Positions 8,553 through 16,180 of a DNA stretch of 64,000 nucleotides are shown here, piece by piece. A program made the translations under genes and the position numbers. A model generated the notes under the pieces. It was given only the letters and a program-made list of their open reading frames with translations. It was not told the DNA's origin and did not search any database. This DNA comes from Candidatus Gastranaerophilales bacterium (GTDB lineage Bacteria > Cyanobacteriota > Vampirovibrionia > Gastranaerophilales > Gastranaerophilaceae), in the NCBI GenBank assembly GCA_944324945.1, contig CALUYE010000001.1, positions 496,001-560,000 on the forward strand, read 5' to 3'. Every line of letters begins with the position of its first letter. Positions within the stretch are counted from its first letter, which is position 1.

Positions 8553-9362
8553 ATGGAAAAGAAGTTAAAAAAATTTATATCATCAACAGTCGCATTCCAT
8601 GATTTTCAAGAAGCCGTAAATATAGCAAATTCGCTTAATTGCGGAATTGAAATTTCAAGGTTCGGGAAACTGGCAAATATTGAAATTGATTATGAAAAAA
8701 ATAAAAAAGAATACAGTGCAATCTTAAAAGATTTTAATAATGAAATTACGCTTCATGGGTTTTTTTCAAATTTAAATATAGCTGCAAAAGACCCTGAAAT
8801 TTCAAGAATAAGCAAAAAAAGATACTATCAAAGCCTTGAGCTTGCCGAGCTTTTTGATGCAAGAACTGTTGTGTTTCATACTTGTTTTAATAATTTATTA
8901 AAACAGGCAAAGTATAGGGAAATGTTTTTTTTATCAAATATAGAATTTTACAGGGAATTTATTAAAGATTTTGAAAAGCTTGGAATAACTCTGACTATAG
9001 AAAATGTCCATGAAAGCGACTCAACTTTAATCAGAAATATAATAGCGGCAATTAATTCCCCTTATTTAGGCGCTACAATTGACATAGGTCATTGTAATCT
9101 TCACAGCGACATACCCGTAAGCGAATGGATAAAAGATTACGGGATTATGCTTAAACACATGCATTTTCACAACAATTTTAAAGATGAAGATGCGCACCAA
9201 AGCCTTCTTAAGGGTAATATAAATATTAAAGATATTTTAATTACCTTAAAAGAAATGCAGCTTTATCCTACAATCACATTTGAAATTTTTGATTATGATG
9301 AATTGGTTGAATCAATAGATTATTTTGATTCTTTGTGTGAAGAAATAGGACTTGAAACATAA
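8553..9362 (+). CDS. Sugar phosphate isomerase/epimerase family TIM-barrel protein
   Basis: 269 residues resembling the xylose-isomerase-like/AP-endonuclease-2 TIM barrel. Barrel-strand motifs with likely metal ligands are visible: ITLHGFF, RTVVFHTCF, LTIENVHES, GATIDIGHCN, MLKHMHFHNN and ITFEIFDYD. These match the Glu/His/Asp metal cluster of the superfamily. The exact reaction (sugar isomerisation, epimerisation or endonuclease IV-like) cannot be told. The N-terminal KKFISSTVAFHDF lacks a signal peptide, so it is cytoplasmic. The gene is monocistronic between a leaderless-type promoter and a strong terminator. Confidence 0.8.
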   Translation: MEKKLKKFISSTVAFHDFQEAVNIANSLNCGIEISRFGKLANIEIDYEKNKKEYSAILKDFNNEITLHGFFSNLNIAAKDPEISRISKKRYYQSLELAELFDARTVVFHTCFNNLLKQAKYREMFFLSNIEFYREFIKDFEKLGITLTIENVHESDSTLIRNIIAAINSPYLGATIDIGHCNLHSDIPVSEWIKDYGIMLKHMHFHNNFKDEDAHQSLLKGNINIKDILITLKEMQLYPTITFEIFDYDELVESIDYFDSLCEEIGLET

Positions 9363-9378
9363 ATTATGCAAGATAAAT

Positions 9379-9407
9379 AAAAAGAGGATGAATTTCATCC
9401 TCTTTTT
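9379..9407. terminator. Bidirectional terminator
   Basis: A perfect 13-bp inverted repeat (9379-9391 with 9395-9407) with A-rich and T-rich edges, between convergent genes. Confidence 0.85.
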
Positions 9408-9410
9408 AAG

Positions 9411-9695
9411 TTATTGTTGTGCTTCTTCTTGTTCTTTTCTTTTTTTGAAGCATTCTTTACATAAAATTTCTTTTCCTTCTATGGGTTTAAAAGGAACTTT
9501 TGTTTGTGCACCGCATTGAGAACAAACAGCATCATGCATTCTTCTTCTGGATCTTTGTCTTCTCGCTTTACGGCAATCAGGGCATCTTTTCGGTGTGTTT
9601 ACAAGTCCTTTTTGAGCATAGAACTCTTGTTCTCCTGCGCTGAAAACAAATTCCTGTCCGCAATCTTCACAGGTAAGCGTTTTGTCTTCGTACAT
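9411..9695 (-). CDS. Zinc-ribbon protein (zf-trcl-like)
   Basis: 94 residues with two Cys-pair zinc ribbons. The first is CEDCGQEF...CPDCRKARR, which matches the probable zinc-ribbon family zf-trcl. The second is CSQCG...CKECFKK. A basic RRQRSRRR segment joins them. The ATG at 9695 is chosen because aaggag lies 8 nt upstream (complement of 9704-9709) and the cysteines begin soon after. The longer ORF start at 9746 has no such support. The role is unknown; the basic linker and ribbons would suit RNA or DNA binding. Confidence 0.8.
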   Translation of the reverse strand: MYEDKTLTCEDCGQEFVFSAGEQEFYAQKGLVNTPKRCPDCRKARRQRSRRRMHDAVCSQCGAQTKVPFKPIEGKEILCKECFKKRKEQEEAQQ

Positions 9696-9846
9696 TTTTG
9701 GGTCTCCTTGTGTTAAATTTTGTGCTTTATCTGACCACTTGTGCAAAAAATTTTTTAAAAAATAAAGAATTCAGCGCACGAATAGTTGATTAAACTATAT
9801 TTTATAACTTTTTTTTGATTTATGCAATATTTTGCCGAATTATGTA

Positions 9847-11214
9847 TTATTTTTTTAATATTTTATAAATTTCATCAATCAATGAAGGGGATGCTAAAAT
9901 AAGCATGTTTTCATTTTTTTCTAAATCGTAATAGCAGCACTCAATTGCATTTTTAATATCGCTATCCATAATAATAAGCCCCGGGTTAACTCCCGCATAT
10001 TTAAGCCTTAGCGCCATATCGTCAAACCTTTTTGAAGATACGTAAATTTTATTTTCAAAAGAAGAAAGTGCACTGAAATTAGAATCCCAAATCCAGCTTG
10101 TGTCTTTGCCGTCTTTTTTAATGTTGTCATTAAGGCAGAAAATAATTTTCACATTTTTTTGTAAATATATTTCACCTAAAGCTTCCGTTAGGGAAGTCGG
10201 GTTTTTAATCGTTTTTATTTTTATTTTTTTATCTTTATATTGAATTATTTCATCGCGCCCTTTTAAGGGAGTGAAGTTGTCAAAAGCGCTTGAAATTATT
10301 TTTCTTTCTATTCCTGTACTTAAAGCCAAACTTATTGCGCCAAGAGCGTTATAAGCGTTATATATACCCGTTAGGGGAAGTTTAAAGACAAATTTATTGT
10401 CTTTATAAAAAACATCCAAGAATGTGTAATTTGAATATATTTTAGCATTAGCACTAATATCAATCTTTGGGCGCTTGAATCCGCAGGCGCATTCGTATTG
10501 ACCTAAATGAGAATAAAATCTTTTTTTGTATTCAAGTTTTGATGAACAAAGAGGGCATTTTATTAAGTCGTTTTTTTGTTCAATTAAATTTTTACCCTGA
10601 TATTCAATTGAATTAAAACCGAAATAAATCTTATTTCTTTTTTTAAACGTTAAATCGTCTTTTATATTATCTATTTCAAAAAATAAAGGTTCATCCGCAT
10701 TTATTACAAGATTTACTTTAGAATCAAGCAAAAGCGCATTTTGTATTATTTTTCTTTTATCGCTCAATTGAGCAAATTCTTTTTGATCGCAAAAGATATT
10801 ATTCAAAAGAAGGTAATCGAATTTAATTGAATTAAAATAATTTAAAAGTTCAAATTCATCAAATATAAAAGTATAATAGTCTTTTTTATCTTCTTCAATA
10901 TTAAAAGAAGGGTTTGAAAGAGAATTTATTATTGATAAAAATACGGGATATTTTTTTGAATTTGAATCGATATTTGTAATAAAAGAGTTATTATTTTTTT
11001 CAAAAATTTGATTCAAGATGTTAAGAGTTGTTTTTTTGCCGTTTGTTGAGCAAAGGGCAATTTTTGAAATTTTTGAATATGAAAGAAGTTTGGATTGAAT
11101 TTGAGGAAAATATTTATCAAAAAGATAATCAATATTAAACTTATCTTCAAGATTAACCTTTTGAAGAAGGGAGTATATTTTGGATGTGTTGTTTATAAAT
11201 TTATCGAAATTCAT
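9847..11214 (-). CDS. murT: MurT-like Mur ligase (lipid II isoglutaminyl synthase subunit)
   Basis: 455 residues. MurT with the amidotransferase GatD amidates the D-Glu of peptidoglycan stem peptides. Features: an N-terminal ATP loop STNGKKTT (residues 56-63), a four-Cys zinc ribbon CPLC...CACGFKRP near 225-255, the Mur ligase motif GIYNAYNALGA, GRDEII, and the MurT-type C-terminal domain with DGKDTSWIWD and FDDMALRLKYAG. The ATP loop has Lys61 where Mur ligases usually have Thr. No gatD-like amidotransferase is present in the window, although murT and gatD are normally adjacent. A ribosome site (aggaag) precedes the ATG. The domain assignment is strong; activity and partner are open. Confidence 0.85.
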   Translation of the reverse strand: MNFDKFINNTSKIYSLLQKVNLEDKFNIDYLFDKYFPQIQSKLLSYSKISKIALCSTNGKKTTLNILNQIFEKNNNSFITNIDSNSKKYPVFLSIINSLSNPSFNIEEDKKDYYTFIFDEFELLNYFNSIKFDYLLLNNIFCDQKEFAQLSDKRKIIQNALLLDSKVNLVINADEPLFFEIDNIKDDLTFKKRNKIYFGFNSIEYQGKNLIEQKNDLIKCPLCSSKLEYKKRFYSHLGQYECACGFKRPKIDISANAKIYSNYTFLDVFYKDNKFVFKLPLTGIYNAYNALGAISLALSTGIERKIISSAFDNFTPLKGRDEIIQYKDKKIKIKTIKNPTSLTEALGEIYLQKNVKIIFCLNDNIKKDGKDTSWIWDSNFSALSSFENKIYVSSKRFDDMALRLKYAGVNPGLIIMDSDIKNAIECCYYDLEKNENMLILASPSLIDEIYKILKK

Positions 11215-11259
11215 TACTTCCTAATACATTTATGCGTAGCAAAATTTTAATATATATAT

Positions 11260-11271
11260 TATAATACACTA
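11260..11271 (+). promoter_or_regulatory. -10 element, leaderless layout
   Basis: Perfect TATAAT at 11260-11265, 6 nt before the ATG at 11272, with no ribosome site. It lies in the divergent region shared with murT. Confidence 0.55.
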
Positions 11272-11673
11272 ATGCTAGATTTTGTTTGTATATTTTCAAT
11301 ATTTTTAGAAGTTATTTTAACGACTGTTATAATAAACAGGGTAATAAAGCTTGAAAAAAAAGTTGAAGAAATAAATAAAAAGCTGATTGAAGCAGGAAAT
11401 GTTATTGTTATAGCGGTTAAAAAAGTTACAAATATTGTATCTAAAATTAACAAAATCGCATCTTTTGTAACGAATAAAAAAATATGGCAGATAAAAAGAT
11501 TTATTATTTTAACAATCGATATTATACAATTTATTGTTTTAATTCGTTCTCTTGATTTTTCAAAAGGTTTAAAATCGATTAATTACAAAAATCTTAAAAA
11601 ATTGCTGTTTGCGCAAGCGCTAAGGGGGCTTATCAGAAACATATTAAAAAATGTTGAAAAATGCTCTTTATAA
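11272..11673 (+). CDS. Hypothetical two-span membrane protein
   Basis: 133 residues, family not recognised. A first hydrophobic span occupies residues ~3-23, followed by a Lys/Glu-rich probable coiled coil (KLEKKVEEINKKL) and an Ile/Val/Lys-rich amphipathic stretch. A second span lies near 82-98 (FIILTIDIIQFIVLI), and the tail is basic. The layout is reminiscent of DUF948-type envelope proteins, but I cannot claim that family. It is transcribed divergently from murT with a leaderless-type promoter and precedes nusB by ~80 nt. Confidence 0.6.
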   Translation: MLDFVCIFSIFLEVILTTVIINRVIKLEKKVEEINKKLIEAGNVIVIAVKKVTNIVSKINKIASFVTNKKIWQIKRFIILTIDIIQFIVLIRSLDFSKGLKSINYKNLKKLLFAQALRGLIRNILKNVEKCSL

Positions 11674-11753
11674 ACTTTTAAAATTCTTAAAATATTCTAT
11701 GAAAAAGATTATTTTTTAAATATAATTAAAGAATAGTTAAAAAGGAATAAAAA

Positions 11754-12407
11754 ATGCAGGCAAGAAGAGCAAGCAGAGAATTAGCTTTAATATTATTTTC
11801 ACAACTGGATAAAAATATAGAAAAATATAAAAAAGAAGACTTCGCATCAATCGTTTTAAAATCGGTAAGAACGCTTATTTCTTCTTCTTATGATGAAGTT
11901 TCTTTATGTGTTTCACAATTAAACGAAGTTAAAAATCAAATAATAGAATATGAAAATTCGCATCCTGATAACCTTTCGCGTCCAATTGAGTGCGAAAATA
12001 TCCCCGTTGCAATTCCTTTGACATCGGATGCCGAAGGAAAAATAGATATTTTATTAAACGCAGCGGAAAAAACTTTAAGCGCTCTTGATATTGCGGAATT
12101 ATGTACATTGTCATCTCAAGAAGGCGTTCAGGAATATATAATTAAAATTTGCGAAGAATTTCAAAACCATAAAGAAGAAATCGATAAAATGATAAGCTCT
12201 TATGCTTTCGGGTGGGATATTGAGAGAATTTTTAAAATAGATAAAGATATTTTAAGAATCGCAATAACGGAATTGGCGTTTATTAAAGATGCTCCGCATA
12301 AAGTTGTTATAGATGAAGCACTTGAACTTGCAAAAAAATATTCAACCGACGATTCACCTTCATTTATCAATGGAATTTTAGCAAGAGTTGTTGAAAAATA
12401 TGTTTAA
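11754..12407 (+). CDS. nusB: Transcription antitermination factor NusB (cyanobacterial-type long form)
   Basis: 217 residues. NusB binds boxA RNA with NusE/S10 and supports antitermination of rRNA operons. The N-terminal MQARRASRELALILFSQL and the C-terminal block LAFIKDAPHKVVIDEALELAKKY are diagnostic. Ordinary NusB proteins are ~140-150 residues; the insertion between the first helix and the core is the form I know from cyanobacteria and supports the taxonomic inference. A ribosome site (aaaaagga) precedes the ATG. The stop overlaps the start of ftsY by 8 nt, suggesting a nusB-ftsY-comEC operon. Confidence 0.93.
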   Translation: MQARRASRELALILFSQLDKNIEKYKKEDFASIVLKSVRTLISSSYDEVSLCVSQLNEVKNQIIEYENSHPDNLSRPIECENIPVAIPLTSDAEGKIDILLNAAEKTLSALDIAELCTLSSQEGVQEYIIKICEEFQNHKEEIDKMISSYAFGWDIERIFKIDKDILRIAITELAFIKDAPHKVVIDEALELAKKYSTDDSPSFINGILARVVEKYV

Positions 12408-13332
12408 TTTTTTTAAAAAGAAAAGCGACGAAAAAGAAAACAATGAAAAAAAATCCTTAAAAGAGGTTTTATCAAACACGATTAATTCTCTTGTCGGAAA
12501 TGTCATAAACAGTGTTCAAAATGAAAAAATAGATGAATTTGAACTTGAAAACATTGAAACAATGTTAATTAAAGCCGATTTAGGGGTTGATTTAGCGCTT
12601 GAGATAACCGAAGAAATTAAAAATAAAAATATTAAACTTTCCGAGCTTAAAACTTTTTTAAAAGAAAAATTCAGCTCAATATTAAATATTGATAAAGACG
12701 ATAAACTAAAATTTGACAAAGATAAATTAAACATATATTTTGTTGTCGGGGTTAATGGAGCAGGCAAGACAACCTTAATCGGAAAACTTGCAAACAAATT
12801 TAAAAAAGAAGGTTCAAAAGTTCTTCTTGTTGCAGGAGATACTTTTAGAGCAGCAGCTGAAGAACAGCTTGATATCTGGTCTCAAAGAGCAGGTGTTGAT
12901 ATTTTAAGAGAGGATAAGGCAAACAGTGCTGCGCTGGTATATAAAGGAATAGATAAAGCACGTATTGAAGGATATAACGTTGTTATTATAGACAGTGCGG
13001 GAAGATTGCAGAATAAATTTAATTTAATTGAAGAATTAAAGAAAATTAAAAACGTAATTTTAAAGAAGCTTCAAAACGATAATCTTGAAACAATTCTTGT
13101 GCTTGACGGCTCTCAGGGGCAAAACGGTTTGAATCAGGCGCTTGTTTTTAACGAAGCCGTTGAAATTGATTCAATAGCAATAACAAAACTGGATGGAAGT
13201 GCTAAAGGCGGAATAATTTTATCTATAGCAAAACAATTAAAGCTGCCTGCTAAATTAATCGGAACCGGAGAAAAAATCGACGATTTAGAAGAATTTAACA
13301 GGAGCGAATTTATAAGCGCTTTGTTTGAATAA
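12400..13332 (+). CDS. ftsY: Signal recognition particle receptor FtsY
   Basis: 310 residues of the SRP-receptor GTPase that delivers ribosome-nascent chains to SecYEG. GTPase motifs: G1 GVNGAGKTT, the insertion-box motif DTFRAAAEEQL, G3 DSAGRLQNK, G4 TKLDGSAKGG and the closing GTGEKIDDLEEF. The acidic membrane-binding A domain is reduced to a short Lys/Glu-rich N-terminus, as in many bacteria. I take the ATG at 12400, overlapping nusB by 8 nt, rather than the TTG at 12388. comEC follows after 3 nt. Confidence 0.95.
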   Translation: MFNFFKKKSDEKENNEKKSLKEVLSNTINSLVGNVINSVQNEKIDEFELENIETMLIKADLGVDLALEITEEIKNKNIKLSELKTFLKEKFSSILNIDKDDKLKFDKDKLNIYFVVGVNGAGKTTLIGKLANKFKKEGSKVLLVAGDTFRAAAEEQLDIWSQRAGVDILREDKANSAALVYKGIDKARIEGYNVVIIDSAGRLQNKFNLIEELKKIKNVILKKLQNDNLETILVLDGSQGQNGLNQALVFNEAVEIDSIAITKLDGSAKGGIILSIAKQLKLPAKLIGTGEKIDDLEEFNRSEFISALFE

Positions 13333-13335
13333 CCC

Positions 13336-15816
13336 ATGGAAGAAGAAATTAACAGAGGTAATATATTTAAAGAAAAAGGTTTTACCGTACTTTTTTCGAT
13401 TTTTTATATTTTTTCCATAGTTTCGGTATTTTATAATAAAGAAAATTTATTTATATTTTTAATATTTATAATTTTATCCTGTTTGGTTTTATTTTTTAAT
13501 TACGGAATAAAGCGTGTATTTATTTTATTTTTCGTTTTTATTTTGGGAATTTTAAGAGCAAATTATGCCATAAAAACCGATAATTTTTTAAATGATGTTT
13601 ATTGTAAAAATGCAAAAATAGAAGGACAGATTGTTTCATCAAAACAGATTACAAATTCAAAAATAAGATTCTTTTTGAATGTTAAAAATATTAAAATATA
13701 CAATAAAAAATATGAAAATATAAATTCAAAAATTCTTGTAAATATTGATTATAATGAAAATATTATTGATAAATTTTCAATCGGAGATTATATCTATATT
13801 GAAGGAGTGCTTAATCCTCCTAAAAATTCAACCAATCCTTATCAGTTTGATTATAAAAATTATCTTTTAAACAAAAATTGCACAAATATACTGTATTCAA
13901 AAGGTAAAACCCTGAAAGTTATAAAAGAAGCGCAGTTTTTATCAAATTATAATGACAGTTTTTATTTTGTTTTAAAAAAGTTTGAAAACACAAGAAATGA
14001 AATAATAAAGAAACATTCCGAAAACATAAAATCTCCCGAGCTTGAAATTTTATCGGGATTGGTTTTTGGCTCTGAAGCAGTGAGTCCTGATGATAAAATT
14101 AAAGAAAATTTTAAAAATTCAGGGCTGCTCCATCTTTTAGCTGCAAGCGGGTTAAATGTTGCTTTAATTTACGGTATCTGGTGGTGGCTTGCAAGTTTAG
14201 CGCGCCTTCCTTATAATTTATCAATAATAACGGGTGCTGTTTTTGTTATTTTATACACTTTTATGACAGGCTTCCCGCCTTCTATTTTAAGAGCTTCGAT
14301 AATGCTTTTGTTTGTGCTTTTCGGGAAATTGATAGACAGAAAAACTTCAACAATAGCGCTTATTTTCTTTGTCGGGTTTTTGATTTTATTGTTTAGACCC
14401 AAAATGATATTTGATATCAGCTTTCAATTATCGTTTATGGTAACTTTGGGGCTTGTTGTGTGCTGTAGTGTTATAATTGAAAAGTTTAAAAATATTGATG
14501 AAAAATATAAAGAAAAATTTAAAAATTCTTCAAGATTTAAAAAGTATGTTTTCTTTTTATTTTCACCTGAAAAGCTGGTTTCAATTGTAAGCGTTCCTTT
14601 AATTGCGCAGTTGTGGGTGATACCTCTTCAATTGCATTATTTTAATAATATTGCTCCTTTAAGCGTTTTTGCAAATATTGCGGTTGTGCCTTTTATTGGT
14701 ATATTGAGTTTTATCGGATTTATCGGTTCGATTTTTTCTCTTGTTCCTAAAATTTCATCTTTTATTGTTTTTGTTTTTGATATGATTGCAAAGCCTTTTT
14801 TAACTTTGCTTGTGAAAATAAGCGAATTTTTTGCTTCTTTTAAATATTCTCTTATTACAACATCAGGGTTTAATTTATTTCAGATTTTTTCTTTTTGGGG
14901 TTTGATTTTAATTTTAACGTTTTATATTCAAAAGAATTTTTCAAAAAAATATTTAATTTATTTTCTTTCGCTTCTCGTTATTTTTCTTATGAGTTTTATT
15001 AAAATTGATAATTTTAAGCAAAACCTTGAAATTATGATGTTTGATGTTAAGAATGCGGATTGCTTTTTAATTAAGACGCCAAATAAAAAGTATATTATGA
15101 TAGATAGCGCAAAAAGCGGCTTTAGGGGGTTTGATGATGCTAAAAATATAATAAATCCTTACTTAAGAAATGAAAGAATAAGAAAAATTGATTATTTAAT
15201 AATCACCCATTTTGATTCCGATCACTCGGGAGGAGCCATATCTTTATTAAAAAATTTCAGGGTGAATAATATAATTATTCAAAACGAAAATAAAACAACA
15301 AAAACATCAAAAGAAATTCTTTCTTATCTTAAAGAAAATAAACTAAATTATAAAATTATAAACAATAATGAAACAATTTTAAAAGAAGATAATCTTGAAA
15401 TAAAAACCTTCTTGCCTTCTTTGAGCAACGAAAATAATGAAAATTCCATTATTACATATTTAAAATATAAAAATAAAAATATTTTATTTATGGCCGATTG
15501 CGGCTATAAGGGTTTTGAAAAGATTAAAAAATTTATACCTAATAATATAGATATTTTAAAAATAGGGCACCATGGTGCGCAAAACAGTATAAATAAACAA
15601 ATGATAAATTACCTGTATCCTAAGTATTCCCTGATTTCTTCAAAAGAAAATGATTATAACCATCCTCATTATTCAACCGTTAATTTATTAAATGAGATAA
15701 ATTCAAAAATTATTCAAACAAAAAACCATGGATTCGTAAAATTAATAATTAACGATGATTTTAAAATTTATCATTTTAATTCAGTAAATAAAAAATTAGA
15801 AAAAATAACTTTTTAA
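13336..15816 (+). CDS. comEC: ComEC/Rec2 DNA-uptake channel protein
   Basis: 826 residues with the full ComEC architecture: N-terminal membrane helices and an OB-like periplasmic domain (residues ~90-200), the Competence membrane core with HLLAASGLNVALIYG, and a C-terminal metallo-beta-lactamase-like domain with THFDSDHSGG and IGHHGAQNS. In naturally competent bacteria ComEC carries single-stranded DNA across the inner membrane, and the C-terminal domain may degrade the other strand. Third gene of the nusB-ftsY-comEC run. Other uptake-related genes in the window are comM (23901-25421) and a pilin-like gene (22369-23169). Length and motifs indicate an intact protein. Confidence 0.93.
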   Translation: MEEEINRGNIFKEKGFTVLFSIFYIFSIVSVFYNKENLFIFLIFIILSCLVLFFNYGIKRVFILFFVFILGILRANYAIKTDNFLNDVYCKNAKIEGQIVSSKQITNSKIRFFLNVKNIKIYNKKYENINSKILVNIDYNENIIDKFSIGDYIYIEGVLNPPKNSTNPYQFDYKNYLLNKNCTNILYSKGKTLKVIKEAQFLSNYNDSFYFVLKKFENTRNEIIKKHSENIKSPELEILSGLVFGSEAVSPDDKIKENFKNSGLLHLLAASGLNVALIYGIWWWLASLARLPYNLSIITGAVFVILYTFMTGFPPSILRASIMLLFVLFGKLIDRKTSTIALIFFVGFLILLFRPKMIFDISFQLSFMVTLGLVVCCSVIIEKFKNIDEKYKEKFKNSSRFKKYVFFLFSPEKLVSIVSVPLIAQLWVIPLQLHYFNNIAPLSVFANIAVVPFIGILSFIGFIGSIFSLVPKISSFIVFVFDMIAKPFLTLLVKISEFFASFKYSLITTSGFNLFQIFSFWGLILILTFYIQKNFSKKYLIYFLSLLVIFLMSFIKIDNFKQNLEIMMFDVKNADCFLIKTPNKKYIMIDSAKSGFRGFDDAKNIINPYLRNERIRKIDYLIITHFDSDHSGGAISLLKNFRVNNIIIQNENKTTKTSKEILSYLKENKLNYKIINNNETILKEDNLEIKTFLPSLSNENNENSIITYLKYKNKNILFMADCGYKGFEKIKKFIPNNIDILKIGHHGAQNSINKQMINYLYPKYSLISSKENDYNHPHYSTVNLLNEINSKIIQTKNHGFVKLIINDDFKIYHFNSVNKKLEKITF

Positions 15817-15823
15817 TTTTAAA

Positions 15824-15849
15824 AATGCCGATGAATTTTCATCGGCATT
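15824..15849. terminator. Bidirectional terminator after comEC
   Basis: A 12-bp stem (15824-15835 with 15838-15849) in AT-rich flanks, between convergent comEC and the DUF378 gene. Confidence 0.8.
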
Positions 15850-15857
15850 AATATATT

Positions 15858-16088
15858 TTAGCAGTTATAGTGTGAACATTCCATTTCGTCTTTAATTGAT
15901 AACAAGAAATAACCCAAAGCACACAGACCTACTATTGAATAAACAATTCTTGTTAAAACAGTCATTTCACCAAACAAAAAGCTTACAAGATTAAAATCGA
16001 ACGCTCCGATAAGCCCCCAATTCAGTGCTCCTATTAAAACCGCGCAATATGTTATCCATTTTAAAATATTAAAAACAGTGCAGCTCAT
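15858..16088 (-). CDS. DUF378 small membrane protein
   Basis: 76 residues matching the DUF378 pattern: a first span with IGALNWGLIGAF and a second with RIVYSIVGLCALGYFLL. The family is widespread and of unknown function. The C-terminus (MECSHYNC) adds two Cys and one His after the second span, which could bind metal. The ribosome site (aaaggag) lies in the 3' arm of a long hairpin (16092-16141), so translation may be gated by RNA folding. Confidence 0.85.
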   Translation of the reverse strand: MSCTVFNILKWITYCAVLIGALNWGLIGAFDFNLVSFLFGEMTVLTRIVYSIVGLCALGYFLLSIKDEMECSHYNC

Positions 16089-16091
16089 AAA

Positions 16092-16141
16092 TTTTCTCCT
16101 TTTTAAATATCATAAGTATTATGAATTTAAAAAGGAGAAAA
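16092..16141 (-). promoter_or_regulatory. Long hairpin sequestering the DUF378 ribosome-binding site
   Basis: A perfect 17-bp inverted repeat (16092-16108 with 16125-16141), then a single bulged A, then six more base pairs (16110-16115 with 16119-16124) around a 3-nt loop. In the minus-strand transcript the ribosome site aaaggag of DUF378 pairs with the opposite arm. The mirror copy of aaaggag faces the plus strand, directly before ATG 16142. Confidence 0.6.
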
Positions 16142-16180
16142 ATGAATATCATAAAGTTTATTAATATATTGCTTTAAGGG

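Noticed and set aside
16142-16177. 11-codon plus-strand ORF after the mirrored ribosome site
   Set aside because: Not claimed as a gene: it is probably a by-product of the inverted repeat. Kept only as part of the hairpin observation.
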